DNA of 64,000 nt. Source: Rhodococcus rhodochrous (GTDB lineage Bacteria > Actinomycetota > Actinomycetes > Mycobacteriales > Mycobacteriaceae). This document shows positions 35,696 to 46,449 of the stretch, piece by piece (the stretch's first letter is position 1; every line of letters starts with the position of its first letter). The notes below the pieces were generated by a model that worked only from the letters and a program-made list of their open reading frames with translations, was not told the origin of the DNA and did not search any database. The stretch spans positions 3,162,001-3,226,000 of the forward strand of contig NZ_CP027557.1 in the NCBI RefSeq assembly GCF_014854695.1, written 5' to 3'. Both the position numbers and the translations under genes were made by a program.

Positions 35696-38163
35696 CGCGG
35701 ATCCTCCTCGGCCGATCCGGAGCCCGTCGTGGCGGTGGCCCGGATCCGCACCACGTCACCGGCGGTGACACCGAGATCGACGTGCACCATCGATCCCGGC
35801 GAGGCGGTGGGCAGCCAGACGACACGGTCGGGCAGGTCGTCGACCACCAGCGGCAGCGTGATCGAGCCGCGCTCGGTGGAGACGGTGAGCGAATGATGGT
35901 CGGCGGCGCCGATCTCCGCAGCAGTTGCGGCCGACAGACGGGCGACGGGTTCGTGCGCGGTTCCGGCGAGGTGCGGTTCGTCGTCCTGCAACCGGCCCGC
36001 GTCGAGGAGCATCCGCCAGGTGGCGAGGACCGCTTCCCCGAGAACGGGACGTCGTGGGGGTCGCGGGGACACTCCCGGCGATTCGGGAACGGTGCCCATC
36101 CATCGTCCGAGTTCCGCGAGTTCGTGACGCAGGGTCTCGACGTCGTGGGGGCCGGGATCGTCGAGGCCTCCGTCGAGGTCCATCGCGTCGGTGATCGCCG
36201 CGAGCACCCGGTGGTCGGGCAGTGCTCCGGTGTCGCGGAGGGCGATCGGGAAGGCACGTTCGCGTCCCTCCCAGTCGAGGAAGCTCCCGGCCTTCTCGAC
36301 CACCGGCGCGACGGGGAAGACGACGTCGGCGCGGTCGGTCACCGCGCTGCGTCGCACTTCCAGACTCACGACGAAGCCGGCACCGTCGAGACCCGCGAGT
36401 GCGGCATCGGGGTCGGGCAGGTCGGCGGGGTCGACGCCGGCGACCACGAGCGCAGCCACATCACCTTCGGCGGCCGCGGAGAGGATGGCGTCGGTGTCGC
36501 GGCCCGCCTCCGACGGCAGGGTGTCGGCCGGTAGACCCCACGCCGACTCGATGTCGCGCCGGGCCTGCGGGTCGCCGATCGGGCGACCACCGGGCAGCAG
36601 GGTCGGGAAGGCGCCGGCTTCGAGTGCTCCGCGATCACCGGCGCGGCGCGGGATCCACGCGAGGCGGGCTCCGGTCTCGTCGGCGAGGGCCGCAGCGGCG
36701 GACAGCGTGCCGGGCGATGCTGCGGCCCGCTCCCCCACCAGCACGATCGCACCGGGAGTCCCGAGCGCCGCCGCGGCATCGGCGGATGCGCCGGTGCGGA
36801 TCGCGTCGAGCGCGCGTGCCTCGTCGCCCGGGACGCACTGTTCGACCCGGCCCGACAGCTTGTGGACACCGCGCGAGGCGAACGGTGCGATCGTGAAGAC
36901 CTGCAGCCTGTTCCGCCGGACCGCCTTGCGCAGCCGCAGGAAGACGATCGGCGACTCCTCCTCCGGCTCGAATCCGACGAGGAGCACCGCCGGCGCGCGG
37001 TCGAGGTCGCGGTAGGTGACGTCGAGGCGCCGTCCGGCGACCCGCGAGGTGAGGAAGTCCGTCTCCTCCCCCGACAGGGCTCGACTGCGGAAGTCGATGT
37101 CGTTGGTGCCGAGCGTCGTTCGCGCAAACTTCGCGTACGCGTAGGCGTCCTCGACGGTGAGCCGGCCACCGGTGAGGACCCCGGCCCTACCGCGCGCCGC
37201 AGCCAAGCCGCGGGCGGCGACGCCGAGCGCCTCGATCCACGATGCGGGAACGAGCGCTCCGGTGTCGTCGCGGACGAGCGGCGTCGTGAGGCGGTCGTCG
37301 GCGGTGGCATAGGTGAACGCCCACCGCCCCTTGTCGCAGTTCCATTCCTCGTTGACCTCGGGGTCGTCCCCGGCGAGGCGGCGCAGCACGACTCCGCGAC
37401 GGTGGTCGGTGCGTTGGGCGCAGCCGCTCGCGCAGTGTTCGCACACACTCGGTGTGGAGACCAGATCGAACGGGCGGGCGCGGAACCGGTAGGCGGCGCC
37501 GGTGAGCGCACCGACCGGGCAGATCTGGACGGTGTTGCCGGAGAAGTACGACTCGAACGGTTCCTCGGTGTAGATGCCGACCTGCTGCAGCGCCCCGCGG
37601 TCGAGCATGTCGACGAACCGGTCGCCCGCGACCTGGTCGGCGAAGCGGGTGCAGCGCGCGCACAGCACGCAGCGTTCGCGGTCGAGGAGCACCTGCGAGG
37701 AGATCGCGATGGGTTTCGGGTAGGTGCGTTTGGTGTCCTCGAAACGGGATTCTGCGCGTCCGTTGGACATCGCCTGGTTCTGCAACGGGCACTCGCCGCC
37801 CTTGTCGCACACCGGGCAGTCGAGCGGATGGTTGATGAGCAGCAGTTCCATCACGCCGCGCTGGGCCTTGTCGGCCACGGGTGAGGTGAACTGGGTGCGC
37901 ACGACCATCCCGTCGGTGACCACCGAGGTGCAGGAGGCGAGCGGTTTGCGCTGCCCCTCGACCTCGACGAGGCATTGGCGGCACGCGCCGACCGGTTCGA
38001 GCAGCGGGTGGTCGCAGAACCGCGGGATCTGGACCCCGATCAGTTCGGCGGCGCGGATCACGAGAGTGCCCTTGGGCACGGCGATCTCGGTATCGTCGAT
38101 GGTGACGTTCACGAGGTCGGTGGTCTCGGATTTCTCCGCTCCGGCACCGGACACGGCGGTCAT
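35692..38163 (-). CDS. nuoG: NADH-quinone oxidoreductase subunit G
   Basis: 823 residues. N-terminal 2Fe-2S ferredoxin domain ([15 protein letters not shown]), the [13 protein letters not shown] segment, a 4Fe-4S pair region beginning RCVLCARC, then the extra N7-type 4Fe-4S site [10 protein letters not shown]. The rest is a molybdopterin-oxidoreductase-like domain without molybdenum. Electron wire between NuoF and NuoI. ATG 38163 overlaps the stop of the upstream nuoEF gene by 4 bp. Confidence 0.94.
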   Translation of the reverse strand: MTAVSGAGAEKSETTDLVNVTIDDTEIAVPKGTLVIRAAELIGVQIPRFCDHPLLEPVGACRQCLVEVEGQRKPLASCTSVVTDGMVVRTQFTSPVADKAQRGVMELLLINHPLDCPVCDKGGECPLQNQAMSNGRAESRFEDTKRTYPKPIAISSQVLLDRERCVLCARCTRFADQVAGDRFVDMLDRGALQQVGIYTEEPFESYFSGNTVQICPVGALTGAAYRFRARPFDLVSTPSVCEHCASGCAQRTDHRRGVVLRRLAGDDPEVNEEWNCDKGRWAFTYATADDRLTTPLVRDDTGALVPASWIEALGVAARGLAAARGRAGVLTGGRLTVEDAYAYAKFARTTLGTNDIDFRSRALSGEETDFLTSRVAGRRLDVTYRDLDRAPAVLLVGFEPEEESPIVFLRLRKAVRRNRLQVFTIAPFASRGVHKLSGRVEQCVPGDEARALDAIRTGASADAAAALGTPGAIVLVGERAAASPGTLSAAAALADETGARLAWIPRRAGDRGALEAGAFPTLLPGGRPIGDPQARRDIESAWGLPADTLPSEAGRDTDAILSAAAEGDVAALVVAGVDPADLPDPDAALAGLDGAGFVVSLEVRRSAVTDRADVVFPVAPVVEKAGSFLDWEGRERAFPIALRDTGALPDHRVLAAITDAMDLDGGLDDPGPHDVETLRHELAELGRWMGTVPESPGVSPRPPRRPVLGEAVLATWRMLLDAGRLQDDEPHLAGTAHEPVARLSAATAAEIGAADHHSLTVSTERGSITLPLVVDDLPDRVVWLPTASPGSMVHVDLGVTAGDVVRIRATATTGSGSAEEDPR

Positions 38164-40346
38164 CGCTCGCCTCCTTCCGCGGGGGTGTCGGCGGCGAGCG
38201 TCGACAGGTGCGGGTCGAACGGGCAGCCGCCGTGCTCGAAGTGGGCGACGTATTCGTCGCGGAAGTACTTCAGCGACGAGGTGATCGGGCTGGTGGCGCC
38301 GTCCCCGAGGGCGCAGAATGCCCGGCCGAGGATGTTGTCGGAGATGTCGAGCAGCTTCTCCAGGTCGGCTTCGGTGCCCCGCCCGTGTTCGAGCCGCTCG
38401 AGGATCTGCACGAGCCACCAGGTGCCCTCGCGACACGGGGTGCACTTGCCGCAGGATTCGTGGGCGTAGAACTCGGTCCAGCGCAGCACCGTGCGGACGA
38501 CGCAGGTGGTCTCGTCGAAGATCTGCAGGGCCCGGGTCCCGAGCATCGACCCGGCGGTGGCGACGTTCTCGTAGTCCAGGGGGACGTCGAGGTGTTCGTC
38601 GGTGAAGATCGGGGTCGACGAGCCACCGGGTGTCCAGAACTTGAGCCGGTGGCCGGCGCGCACACCTCCGGCGTAGCCGAGCAACTCCCGCAGCGTGATG
38701 CCGAGCGGGGCCTCGTACTGGCCGGGGGTGGTGACGTGCCCGGAGAGCGAGAACATCGCGAATCCCGGTGATTTCTCGGTGCCCATCGAGCGGTACCAGT
38801 CCACACCGTTGCGGATGACGAGCGGGACGTTCGCGATGGACTCGACGTTGTTGACGACGGTCGGGCACGCGTACAGGCCGGCGACGGCGGGAAAGGGTGG
38901 ACGTAGGCGTGGTTGGCCGCGGCGTCCCTCGAGGGAGTCGAGCAGCGCCGTCTCCTCACCGCAGATGTACGCGCCCGCACCGGCGTGGACGACGAGTTCG
39001 AGGTCGTATCCGGAGCCGAGGATGTCGCGTCCGAGATAGCCGGCCTCGTAGGCCTCCGCGACCGCGGCGTGCAGGCGCCGCAGCACCGGGACGGCCTCCC
39101 CCCGCAGGTAGATGAACGCGTGCCGGGCGCGGATCGCGTAGGCGGCGATGATCACGCCTTCGACGAGGGCGTGCGGGGTGGCCAGCATGAACGGGATGTC
39201 CTTGCAGGTGCCCGGTTCGGATTCGTCGGCGTTGACGACGAGATAGTGCGGCTTGTCGTCGCCCTGGGGGATGAACGACCACTTGGTGCCGGTGGAGAAT
39301 CCGGCGCCGCCGCGACCGCGGATCCCGGAGTCCTTCACCGCGGCGATGACCGTATCCGGGTCCATCCCGAGGGCGATGGGCAGGGCTTCGTATCCGCCGT
39401 GCCGCCGGTAGGCGTCGAGGGTCCACGCCTGGTCCTCGTCCCAGTAGCGGGTGAGTACGGGGGTCAGACCCGTCGGTGATTTCCCGACGGCGACGACGAC
39501 CTCGTCCTTCTCCGGTGGTTCCGGTGCCCGCATGTCGTGCTTGCGGGCGACCTCGAGCCCGGCGAGGGAGGCCGGTCCGGCGGTACCGGCGGCCTCGAGC
39601 GCACCGGGCCGGTCGTCGGGGATCCCCGCGAGCAGGCGCGCGGTGTCGCGGAAGTTACGCAGCGGGGCGCCGCGCGTCGGTGTGGGTGTGCCGCCGGCGA
39701 GCAGGTCGTCGACGAGTTCGATCGCGGAGTCGACGGTGCGGTTGTCGAACAGTTCCCAGTCGACGGTCATCACCGGGGCGTAGTCGCACGCCGCGTTGCA
39801 TTCGATGTGTTCGAGGGTGATCGCGCCGTCGGCGGTGGTTTCGTCGTGTCCGATGCCGAGCCGGGTGCACAGGGCGGAGAAGATCTCGTCGCCGCCCATC
39901 GTCGCGCACAGCGCGTTCGTGCACACCCCGACGTGGTGGCGGCCGGTCGGCGAGCGGCGGTACATGGTGTAGAAGGTCGAGACGGCGGCGACCTCGGCGC
40001 CGGTGAGTCCGAGCCGCCGGGCGCAGAACTCGATGCCGGCCGGCGTGATGTACCCGTCCTCCGCCTGCACGAGGTGCAGCAGCGGCAGCAGCGCCGATCG
40101 GGGCTGCGGGTAGCGCGCGACGATCCGGTCGGCGTCGGCGTCGAGGCGGGCACGCACGTCGTCGGGATAGCGGCGCGGTGCGTCGGGTGGGGTGAGATAG
40201 GTGTCCTCGTCGGGTCGCGGCCCGAGCGGGACGAGGACGGGTTCGCGTCCGGCCGGTTCGGTCATCGGCACGGCGGCGGTGGTCTCGCTCGTGGCCGCGG
40301 TGCCGGTGGTCTCCGCACCCGCGGCGCGCACGAATTCGGTGCTCAT
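38160..40346 (-). CDS. nuoEF: Fused NADH-quinone oxidoreductase subunits E and F
   Basis: One uninterrupted 728-residue frame contains both the 24-kDa and 51-kDa subunits. Residues about 60-215 are NuoE (thioredoxin-like 2Fe-2S fold; cysteines in GVCTNALC and [12 protein letters not shown]). A linker of about 60 residues follows ([14 protein letters not shown] ... [12 protein letters not shown]). Residues about 285-715 are NuoF: NADH/FMN site [16 protein letters not shown] and [13 protein letters not shown], and the N3 4Fe-4S cluster [10 protein letters not shown]. In M. tuberculosis and E. coli these are two genes. No stop and no ATG/GTG start is seen at the expected junction. Internal initiation at the in-frame ATG of RKHDMRAP is possible but would not end NuoE. 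Sequencing error is the main alternative. Confidence 0.88.
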   Translation of the reverse strand: MSTEFVRAAGAETTGTAATSETTAAVPMTEPAGREPVLVPLGPRPDEDTYLTPPDAPRRYPDDVRARLDADADRIVARYPQPRSALLPLLHLVQAEDGYITPAGIEFCARRLGLTGAEVAAVSTFYTMYRRSPTGRHHVGVCTNALCATMGGDEIFSALCTRLGIGHDETTADGAITLEHIECNAACDYAPVMTVDWELFDNRTVDSAIELVDDLLAGGTPTPTRGAPLRNFRDTARLLAGIPDDRPGALEAAGTAGPASLAGLEVARKHDMRAPEPPEKDEVVVAVGKSPTGLTPVLTRYWDEDQAWTLDAYRRHGGYEALPIALGMDPDTVIAAVKDSGIRGRGGAGFSTGTKWSFIPQGDDKPHYLVVNADESEPGTCKDIPFMLATPHALVEGVIIAAYAIRARHAFIYLRGEAVPVLRRLHAAVAEAYEAGYLGRDILGSGYDLELVVHAGAGAYICGEETALLDSLEGRRGQPRLRPPFPAVAGLYACPTVVNNVESIANVPLVIRNGVDWYRSMGTEKSPGFAMFSLSGHVTTPGQYEAPLGITLRELLGYAGGVRAGHRLKFWTPGGSSTPIFTDEHLDVPLDYENVATAGSMLGTRALQIFDETTCVVRTVLRWTEFYAHESCGKCTPCREGTWWLVQILERLEHGRGTEADLEKLLDISDNILGRAFCALGDGATSPITSSLKYFRDEYVAHFEHGGCPFDPHLSTLAADTPAEGGER

Positions 40347-41647
40347 CGGTCCACTCCCCCCATCACCGGGTCGATGCTGGCGACGGCGGCGATCACGTCG
40401 GAGACCATGCCGCCTTCGCACATCGCCGCGACGGCCTGCAGATTCGTGAACGACGGGTCGCGGTAGTGCACGCGGTAGGGGCGTGTGCCGCCGTCGCTGA
40501 CCATGTGGACGCCGAGTTCGCCGCGTGGCGATTCGACGCCGATGTAGACCTGTCCCGCCGGGACGCGGATGCCCTCGGTGACGAGCTTGAAGTGGTGGAT
40601 CAGGCCCTCCATCGACTCGCCCATGATGTGACGGATGTGGTCGGGCGAGTTGCCGAGTCCGTCCGGTCCGAGCTGCAGTTTCGACGGCCAGGCGATCTTG
40701 CCGTCCTGCACCATCACCGGTCCGGGACGGAGCCGGTCGAGGCACTGTTCGACGATCTTCAACGATTCGCGCATCTCCCCGATCCGGACGAGATAGCGGG
40801 CGTAGCAGTCGGATCCCTCGGCGGTGACGACGTCGAACTCGTAGGTCTCGTAGCCACAGTAGGGTTCGGCGCGACGCAGGTCGTAGGGCAGGCCGGTGGA
40901 TCGCAGGATCGGTCCGGTGACGCCGAGGGCCATGCAACCGGTGAGATCGAGGCAGCCGATGTCGCGGGTACGCGAGATGAAGATGGGGTTGTCGGTGAAC
41001 AGGGCTTCGAGGTCGGCGAGGCGGCCGGGCAGCAGGGCGAGCAGGTCGCGGATCATCGGCACGGCCTCGTCGGGCAGGTCCTGGGACAGTCCGCCGGGCC
41101 GGATGTAGGAGTGGTTCATCCGCAGTCCGGTGATCGTCTCGAAGACGTCGAGGATCAGTTCGCGTTCGCGGAAGCCGAACAGCATGGGCGTGGTCGCACC
41201 GAGTTCCATGCCGCCGGTGGCCAGCGCCACCAGGTGTGAGGAGATGCGGTTGAGTTCCATGAGCATCACCCGCACGACCTGCGCGCGGTCGGGGACGAGA
41301 TCCTCGATGCCGAGCAGTTTCTCGACGCCGAGGCAGTAGGCCGTCTCGTTGTGGAACGGGGCGAGGTAGTCCATGCGGGTGACGAAGGTGACGCCCTGGG
41401 TCCAGTTGCGGAATTCGAGGTTCTTCTCGATTCCGGTGTGGAGATAGCCGATTCCGCAGCGGGCCTCGGTGACGGTCTCGCCGTCGATCTCGAGGATCAG
41501 GCGCAGTACTCCGTGGGTGGACGGGTGCTGGGGTCCCATGTTGACGACGATGTGGTCCTCACCGCTGTCGCGTACGGCAGCGGTGATGTCGTCCCAGTCG
41601 CGTCCGACGGCGTCGAAGACGGTCTCGGTCGCGGGTTCGCTCGTCAC
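40343..41647 (-). CDS. nuoD: NADH-quinone oxidoreductase subunit D
   Basis: 434 residues, the 49-kDa subunit derived from hydrogenase large subunits; forms the quinone-binding pocket with Nuo[26 protein letters not shown] and [16 protein letters not shown] are diagnostic, with a C-terminal [12 protein letters not shown] 41647 overlaps the nuoC stop; unlike E. coli, C and D are separate. Confidence 0.95.
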   Translation of the reverse strand: MTSEPATETVFDAVGRDWDDITAAVRDSGEDHIVVNMGPQHPSTHGVLRLILEIDGETVTEARCGIGYLHTGIEKNLEFRNWTQGVTFVTRMDYLAPFHNETAYCLGVEKLLGIEDLVPDRAQVVRVMLMELNRISSHLVALATGGMELGATTPMLFGFRERELILDVFETITGLRMNHSYIRPGGLSQDLPDEAVPMIRDLLALLPGRLADLEALFTDNPIFISRTRDIGCLDLTGCMALGVTGPILRSTGLPYDLRRAEPYCGYETYEFDVVTAEGSDCYARYLVRIGEMRESLKIVEQCLDRLRPGPVMVQDGKIAWPSKLQLGPDGLGNSPDHIRHIMGESMEGLIHHFKLVTEGIRVPAGQVYIGVESPRGELGVHMVSDGGTRPYRVHYRDPSFTNLQAVAAMCEGGMVSDVIAAVASIDPVMGGVDR

Positions 41648-42360
41648 GTGTACGCCCTCCGTTCGTCGGGTGGTGGGATCCGGGCGCCCTTGTACTCCAC
41701 CGGGATTCCGCCGAGAGGGTAGTCCTTGCGTTGGGGATGTCCGCGCCAGTCGTCGGGCATCTCGATGCGGGTGAGCGCGGGGTGCCCGTCGAAGACGATC
41801 CCGAAGAAGTCGTAGGTCTCGCGCTCGTGCCAGTCGTTCGTCGGGTAGATGCGGTAGAGCGACGGGACGTGCGGGTCGCTGTCGGGGATCGCCACCTCGA
41901 GCCGCATCCGGCGGTTGTGGGTGATCGAGACGAGCGGATACACCGCGTGCAGTTCGCGGCCCGTCTCCTGCGGATAGTGCACCCCGCTGACCCCGAGGCA
42001 CAGCTCGAATCGGAGGTCCGCATGGTCGCGCAGGGTGCGGGCCACGAGCGGCAGATGTTCGCGGCGGACGAAGACGGTCAGCTGGTGCCGGTGCACGACG
42101 ACCTTCTCGACCGCCTGCGCGTAGCCCGTCCCGGTGTCGCCGGACCGCTCGTCGAGGACGTCCTCGAGCGTGTCGACGAGGTCGTCGAGGTACCCCCCGT
42201 AGGGACGTTCGGTGCTGCCGGGCAGCGTCACCCGGCGCACGAGACGGCCGTAGCCGCTTGTGTCGCCGGATCCGCGCACACCGAACATGCCGCGCCGCAC
42301 GGCGATCACCTCGTCGGCGCGGTCGTCGTGGTCGGATCCTGTCCGTTCGAGATCGGTCAT
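41644..42360 (-). CDS. nuoC: NADH-quinone oxidoreductase subunit C
   Basis: 238 residues, 30-kDa subunit of the peripheral arm. The family signature is [20 protein letters not shown] near residue 180, followed by [18 protein letters not shown]. The N-terminal 60 residues are Arg/Asp-rich and actinobacterial in style. ATG 42360 overlaps the nuoB stop. Confidence 0.94.
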   Translation of the reverse strand: MTDLERTGSDHDDRADEVIAVRRGMFGVRGSGDTSGYGRLVRRVTLPGSTERPYGGYLDDLVDTLEDVLDERSGDTGTGYAQAVEKVVVHRHQLTVFVRREHLPLVARTLRDHADLRFELCLGVSGVHYPQETGRELHAVYPLVSITHNRRMRLEVAIPDSDPHVPSLYRIYPTNDWHERETYDFFGIVFDGHPALTRIEMPDDWRGHPQRKDYPLGGIPVEYKGARIPPPDERRAYT

Positions 42361-42911
42361 CGCGGCGGCACCGTCAGTTCGATGAGGGGGCGTTGGGCCA
42401 GGGCTGCTTCCTCGGCGGCGCGGATCGCCTCGACCCGGTTCACACCCAGGGGCATCTGCGCGATCTTCTCGTGCAGGGCGAGGATGGCGTGCAGGAGCAT
42501 CTCGGGCCGGGGCGGGCAGCCCGGGAGGTAGATGTCGACGGGGACGACGTGGTCGACCCCCTGGACGATCGCGTAGTTGTTGAACATCCCGCCCGACGAG
42601 GCGCACACGCCCATCGCCAGCACCCACTTCGGTTCGACCATCTGGTCGTAGACGCGGCGCAGTGCGGGAGCCATCTTCTGGCTGACGCGGCCGGCGACGA
42701 TCATCACGTCGGCCTGTCGCGGCGAGGCCCGGAAGGCCTCCATGCCGAAGCGAGCGATGTCGTAGCGGCCGCCGGCGGTTGCCATCATCTCGATGGCGCA
42801 GCACGCGAGCCCGAAGGACGCCGGCCACAACGAGCCCTTCCGTGCGAAACCGGCGAGGGTCTCGACGGTACTGAGCAGGAAACCGCTGGGGACCTTCTCC
42901 TCGATGCCCAT
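42357..42911 (-). CDS. nuoB: NADH-quinone oxidoreductase subunit B
   Basis: 184 residues, carries cluster N2, the last electron donor to quinone. Cysteines in [21 protein letters not shown] and [13 protein letters not shown] 42911 is used because GGGAGGTGAGG precedes it and homology begins with the following residues; an ATG 33 bases earlier would add a non-conserved leader. About 100 bp from nuoA. Confidence 0.95.
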   Translation of the reverse strand: MGIEEKVPSGFLLSTVETLAGFARKGSLWPASFGLACCAIEMMATAGGRYDIARFGMEAFRASPRQADVMIVAGRVSQKMAPALRRVYDQMVEPKWVLAMGVCASSGGMFNNYAIVQGVDHVVPVDIYLPGCPPRPEMLLHAILALHEKIAQMPLGVNRVEAIRAAEEAALAQRPLIELTVPPR

Positions 42912-43011
42912 CGTCCTCACCTCCCCCGGAATCGGACCGGGCACCCGATGCCCGGCCGTCCGCTCGCGGAACCCCTTCGTATGCAGGACATCCCGCTGTG
43001 CATGCGGGTCG

Positions 43012-43371
43012 TCAGTCCCATGTCAGGCCTCCTCGTTTCCACTCGTAGGCGTAGGCGACGAAGACGTTGAACATGAACAGCGCCATCGCTGCCAGACCGA
43101 AGACGCCGAGTGCGTCGAAATGGACCGCCCACGGGTACAGGAAGACGATCTCGATGTCGAAGATGATGAACAGCATCGCGGTGAGGTAGTACTTCACCGG
43201 GAAGCGGCCACCTCCCACCGGCTGGGGTGTGGGGTCGATACCGCACTCGTACGCATCGAGCTTGGCGCGGTTGTACCGGCTCGGGCCCGCGAGGCTCGCC
43301 ACCGCGACGGAGAAGACGGCGAAGGCAAGCGCGATGCCACCGAGTACCAGGATCGGTACGTAAGCGTTCAT
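43012..43371 (-). CDS. nuoA: NADH-quinone oxidoreductase subunit A
   Basis: 119 residues, three transmembrane helices, with the conserved acidic loop [23 protein letters not shown] and the [12 protein letters not shown] helix. First gene of the operon; GGAGG lies 4 bases before ATG 43371. Confidence 0.95.
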   Translation of the reverse strand: MNAYVPILVLGGIALAFAVFSVAVASLAGPSRYNRAKLDAYECGIDPTPQPVGGGRFPVKYYLTAMLFIIFDIEIVFLYPWAVHFDALGVFGLAAMALFMFNVFVAYAYEWKRGGLTWD

Positions 43372-43469
43372 GCGACCTCCGGTTGCTCGCGCGAATCCGG
43401 CCGCGGGTCTGCTCGTCGCCCGCGAACCCACCCCCGCCGTGCACCGGGCGGTTCCACCCCGGCTCCGGG

Positions 43470-43487
43470 TTGTGAGTTACGGCACAC
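43470..43487. promoter_or_regulatory. Rex-like operator candidate upstream of nuoA
   Basis: TTGTGAGTTACGGCACAC resembles the Rex consensus TTGTGAA-N4-TTCACAA (10 of 14 defined positions). It is 99 bp before the nuoA start, inside the 259-bp gap 43372-43630 that otherwise shows only a TAGTGT-type -10 candidate on the minus strand near 43489. Confidence 0.3.
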
Positions 43488-43630
43488 ACTAGTGCTGTTC
43501 GCGTCGGACTTGTCGCGATTTCACGCCCTCGATTCGGGGCGGCGTGTCGGGCTGCTCCACAACCGGAAGGAGAGTAGATTCTCCGGCCCCGCATACGAGT
43601 TCGCGGCCGGGCGGTCGCGCGCCGGAAGGG

Positions 43631-44029
43631 TCAGGAGGGGCGGGAGCGAGGGGTGAGCAGAGCGAGGACCTGGCGGCCGAGCCGGATCGGGTCGACGGGA
43701 TGACGCAGCGCCACCTCGGCGCCGGACCAGCGGGCCAGCCATTCGTCGTCGGCCCGGGCGATCAACACGATGATCGGTGGGCACGAGTCGAGTTCGTCCT
43801 CGAGTTGCTTCGCGAGACCCATGCCGCCGGCGGGGGCGGCCTCACCGTCGAGCACGGCGAGTGCGATGTCGCCGGCGTGCATGCGTTCGACGACGACCGG
43901 CGGTGTCGCGACCTCGACGTAGTCGAGGGGAGGCAGATCCGGGTGCAGGCGGGTACCGAGGGCATCACGAACCTGTTGCCGCACGGTCGCATCGTCGCTG
44001 TAGACGAGGATGCGCAGCGAGTCGGTCAC
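43631..44029 (-). CDS. Receiver-like protein next to nuo (Rv3143-type)
   Basis: 132 residues with a CheY-like fold: LRILVYSDDATVRQQV at the start and IALAVLDGEA where the phosphorylated Asp is expected. The usual Lys near the end is not obvious (VALRHPVDPIRL). No output domain. The location directly before nuoA is the same as that of M. tuberculosis Rv3143. GTG 44029 gives 132 residues; ATG 44053 would add eight. May sense or tune the respiratory operon, but that is inference. Confidence 0.75.
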   Translation of the reverse strand: MTDSLRILVYSDDATVRQQVRDALGTRLHPDLPPLDYVEVATPPVVVERMHAGDIALAVLDGEAAPAGGMGLAKQLEDELDSCPPIIVLIARADDEWLARWSGAEVALRHPVDPIRLGRQVLALLTPRSRPS

Positions 44030-44115
44030 GGGCAAGATGCTAACCGAGCACACCCGCCCGTCCGGGGAACCCGCGTGTCGCGGTGGCGCCGCGACATCGG
44101 CGGGCCGGGACGAGC

Positions 44116-44403
44116 TCAGGATCCGCTACCGAGCGGATGCCACCGCTCGCGGATCTCGGGACGGATGGCCGTCTCCGTCTCGTCGTCGTGGATGATCGAG
44201 GCGGGCGCGATCATCAGGTGCGCCAGCACGATGCACGCGCCGGTGAGCATGGCGAATGCGGCACCGATCAGATACGACCCGGTGAACACCGCAGCCAGGA
44301 ATCCGATCGTGAGCATTCCCGTGAGCGCGATGATCGCGAGAATCCGCCGATTCGAGCGTGGCACCGAATCGGACTTCTTGTCCGTGGATGCAACCATGAG
44401 CAT
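44116..44403 (-). CDS. Small two-helix membrane protein, 95 aa
   Basis: Not recognised. After a charged N-terminus (STDKKSDSVPRSNRR) come two hydrophobic helices at about 22-45 and 50-72 and an acidic cytoplasmic tail (DDETETAIRPEIRERW). ATG 44403 has GGGAGG upstream; an ATG six bases later also fits. Divergent from the siderophore receptor gene. Confidence 0.65.
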   Translation of the reverse strand: MLMVASTDKKSDSVPRSNRRILAIIALTGMLTIGFLAAVFTGSYLIGAAFAMLTGACIVLAHLMIAPASIIHDDETETAIRPEIRERWHPLGSGS

Positions 44404-44699
44404 CTCCGTTCCTCCCCGGAACGACGCATCCCGTACCCCCGCATCCACTCATCGTTCCCGGTCGACGAATCGTCGGTGATGAGCGAACCCCCGCGGTGGC
44501 CGAGTGCGGCCGTCCCCCCTCCCGCTCGGGCCGTGAGCGGTTTCGATAACAGAATACTATCAAATGTGACATCCGTCTCGTGATCTGTTTGTGGGACATC
44601 ACGAAGTTGGGGACCGCCCCGAAATCTGTCGGTAACCCGCCGCCCGGCCGGAAGGTTAGGCTCACCTCTCGACATGGCCCCCATCACTGAGAGGTACTC
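44404..44699. promoter_or_regulatory. Divergent control region with IdeR-like box and AT-rich dyad
   Basis: 296 bp without a gene. An AT-rich island at 44539-44566 contains an imperfect dyad (TTTCGATA ... TATCAAA), unusual in this GC-rich context. At 44651-44669 is a DtxR/IdeR-like box (core AGGTTAGGCTCACCT, 14 of 15 bases of the symmetrical core AGGTTAGGCTAACCT), 31 bp before the receptor start. Confidence 0.6.
44651..44669 (+). promoter_or_regulatory. IdeR/DtxR iron box
   Basis: AGGTTAGGCTCACCT core within a 19-bp site, matching the IdeR consensus TTAGGTTAGGCTAACCTAA at 14 positions. It sits where it would overlap the promoter of the siderophore-binding lipoprotein gene, so Fe(II)-IdeR should repress it in iron sufficiency. 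Confidence 0.75.
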
Positions 44700-45731
44700 A
44701 TGAAATTCCGATCCCAGCGCCGCGGGCCGCGCGCGGTAGTCGTACTCGTCGCCGCCGCCGTCGCGCTCACCGCGTGCTCGGCCGGCAGTGGCGACGACTC
44801 GAACGGCTCTCCGACAGGCGACTTCGAACCCGTCGCGACCGAGCACGCACTGGGCACCGCCGAGATCGACGCGCAGCCCCAGAGGGTCGTGACGCTCGGG
44901 ATGGGCTCGGCCGAGACGGCGATCGCCCTCGGCGTCACCCCGGTGGGGATGGAGGAATATCCCTGGGGCAGCGACGAAACGGGATACCTGCCCTGGATCC
45001 ACGAGGAACTGACCGAACGCGGCGAGCCGCTGCCCGAGCAGTTCACCGGCGGCACCGAGGTGGACGTCGAGGCGATCGCCCGACTCGCCCCGGATGTCAT
45101 CCTCGCGCCGTGGTCCGGGATCACGCAGGAGCAGTACGACCTGCTGTCGGCGATCGCTCCGACCGTCGCCTATCCCGAACTGCCGTGGACGATCACCTGG
45201 CAGGACCAGATCGAGACCATCGGCACCGCGCTCGGCAAGCACGACGAATCACTGGATCTGATCACCGGGATCGAGGACGCCTTCGAACGCACTGCGGCCG
45301 CGCACCCCGAATACGCCGGCGTGACGTTCTCCTATATCTACAACACCGGCCCCGGCACGCTGGGCGTGTTCATGCCCGACGAGCAGCGCGTGGCGATGGT
45401 TCGCGGACTGGGGCTGACGGTCGACCCGGTCGCGAACACTCTCGAGGAGACCGAGGGCACCGACTCGGCGGTCATCGGGCTCGAGAACGCCGGACTGCTG
45501 AAGGACTCGGATCTGATCTTCACGTTCTATTCCGACCCGGCGAACCGCGCGGAGATCGAATCGCAGCCCGTCTACCAGCAGATTCCGGCGATTGCGCGCG
45601 GGTCGCTCGTCGCGCCGGAGGAACAGCCGTTCGTCACGGGATCGTCGATGATCAATCCGCTCACCGTGCCGTGGTCGATCGACCGCTACGTCCCGCTCGT
45701 CGACGAGGCGATCGCGAAGCTCGACCGCTGA
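44700..45731 (+). CDS. Iron-siderophore ABC transporter substrate-binding lipoprotein (FecB/FepB type)
   Basis: 343 residues. Lipoprotein signal ending LTAC near residue 23, then a type III periplasmic-binding fold: PQRVVTLGMGSAETAIALGV, EVDVEAIARLAPDVILAPWSG and SAIAPTVAY are typical of siderophore receptors. No permease or ATPase gene is adjacent, so it must work with a transporter encoded elsewhere. GAGG precedes ATG 44700. An IdeR-like box upstream supports an iron role. Confidence 0.88.
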   Translation: MKFRSQRRGPRAVVVLVAAAVALTACSAGSGDDSNGSPTGDFEPVATEHALGTAEIDAQPQRVVTLGMGSAETAIALGVTPVGMEEYPWGSDETGYLPWIHEELTERGEPLPEQFTGGTEVDVEAIARLAPDVILAPWSGITQEQYDLLSAIAPTVAYPELPWTITWQDQIETIGTALGKHDESLDLITGIEDAFERTAAAHPEYAGVTFSYIYNTGPGTLGVFMPDEQRVAMVRGLGLTVDPVANTLEETEGTDSAVIGLENAGLLKDSDLIFTFYSDPANRAEIESQPVYQQIPAIARGSLVAPEEQPFVTGSSMINPLTVPWSIDRYVPLVDEAIAKLDR

Positions 45732-45760
45732 GCCGGACGCACCGGTGGTGCGCCCGGCTC
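45730..45760. terminator. Bidirectional terminator between receptor and metI
   Basis: Near-perfect 14-bp stem GAGCCGGACGCACC / GGTGCGCCCGGCTC (one mismatch) with a three-base loop, between the convergent stops at 45731 and 45768. Confidence 0.75.
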
Positions 45761-45767
45761 TCGGGCG

Positions 45768-46436
45768 TCACCGCCGGTGCGCGAGCCTGCGGACCATCAG
45801 ATCACCGATCGACTGCATGATCTGCACCATCACGATGAGGACGACCACCGCGAGCAACAGCACCGGCGTGTTGAACCGCTGGTAGCCGTAGACGATCGCG
45901 AAGTCGCCGAGACCGCCACCACCGATGACACCGGCCATGGCCGAATAGCCCACCAGCAGCACGAGGGTGAGGGTGGCACCGGCGATCAGCGGGGACAGCG
46001 CTTCGGGCAACAGCACCTTGCGCACGATCTGCGCGTTGGTGGCTCCCATCGCCTGGGCCGCCTCGACCCGGCCCCGGGGCACCTCCCGCAGAGCGGATTC
46101 GACGATCCGGCCGAAGAACGGGATGGCACCGATGGTCAACGGCACGATCGCCGCGGTCGGCCCGATCGCGGTACCCACGATGAAGCGGGTGAACCCGATC
46201 AGCGCGATCAGCAGGATGAGGAAGGGAAGCGACCGGAACAGGTTGACGATCACGCCGAGGACGGTGTTGAGCGTCCTGCGGGGCCACAGCCCGGACGGTG
46301 ACGTCAACTGCAACACGATCCCGACCAACACACCACCGACGACGGTGAGCACGAAGGACACCGCAACCATGTAGAGCGTCTCGAGGGTGGCTTCCCACAC
46401 CTCCGGGAAGGCGTCGTACCACTGCAGTTTGTTCAT
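45768..46436 (-). CDS. metI: Methionine ABC transporter permease MetI
   Basis: 222 residues, five or six helices. The permease-ATPase coupling motif is EAAQAMGATNAQIVRKVLLPEAL, followed by the MetI segment VGYSAMAGVIGGGGLGD. Inner-membrane channel for D/L-methionine and possibly other sulfur amino acids. Follows metN by 13 bp; last gene of the operon. Confidence 0.93.
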   Translation of the reverse strand: MNKLQWYDAFPEVWEATLETLYMVAVSFVLTVVGGVLVGIVLQLTSPSGLWPRRTLNTVLGVIVNLFRSLPFLILLIALIGFTRFIVGTAIGPTAAIVPLTIGAIPFFGRIVESALREVPRGRVEAAQAMGATNAQIVRKVLLPEALSPLIAGATLTLVLLVGYSAMAGVIGGGGLGDFAIVYGYQRFNTPVLLLAVVVLIVMVQIMQSIGDLMVRRLAHRR

Positions 46437-46449
46437 CGCGCCTGCACCG

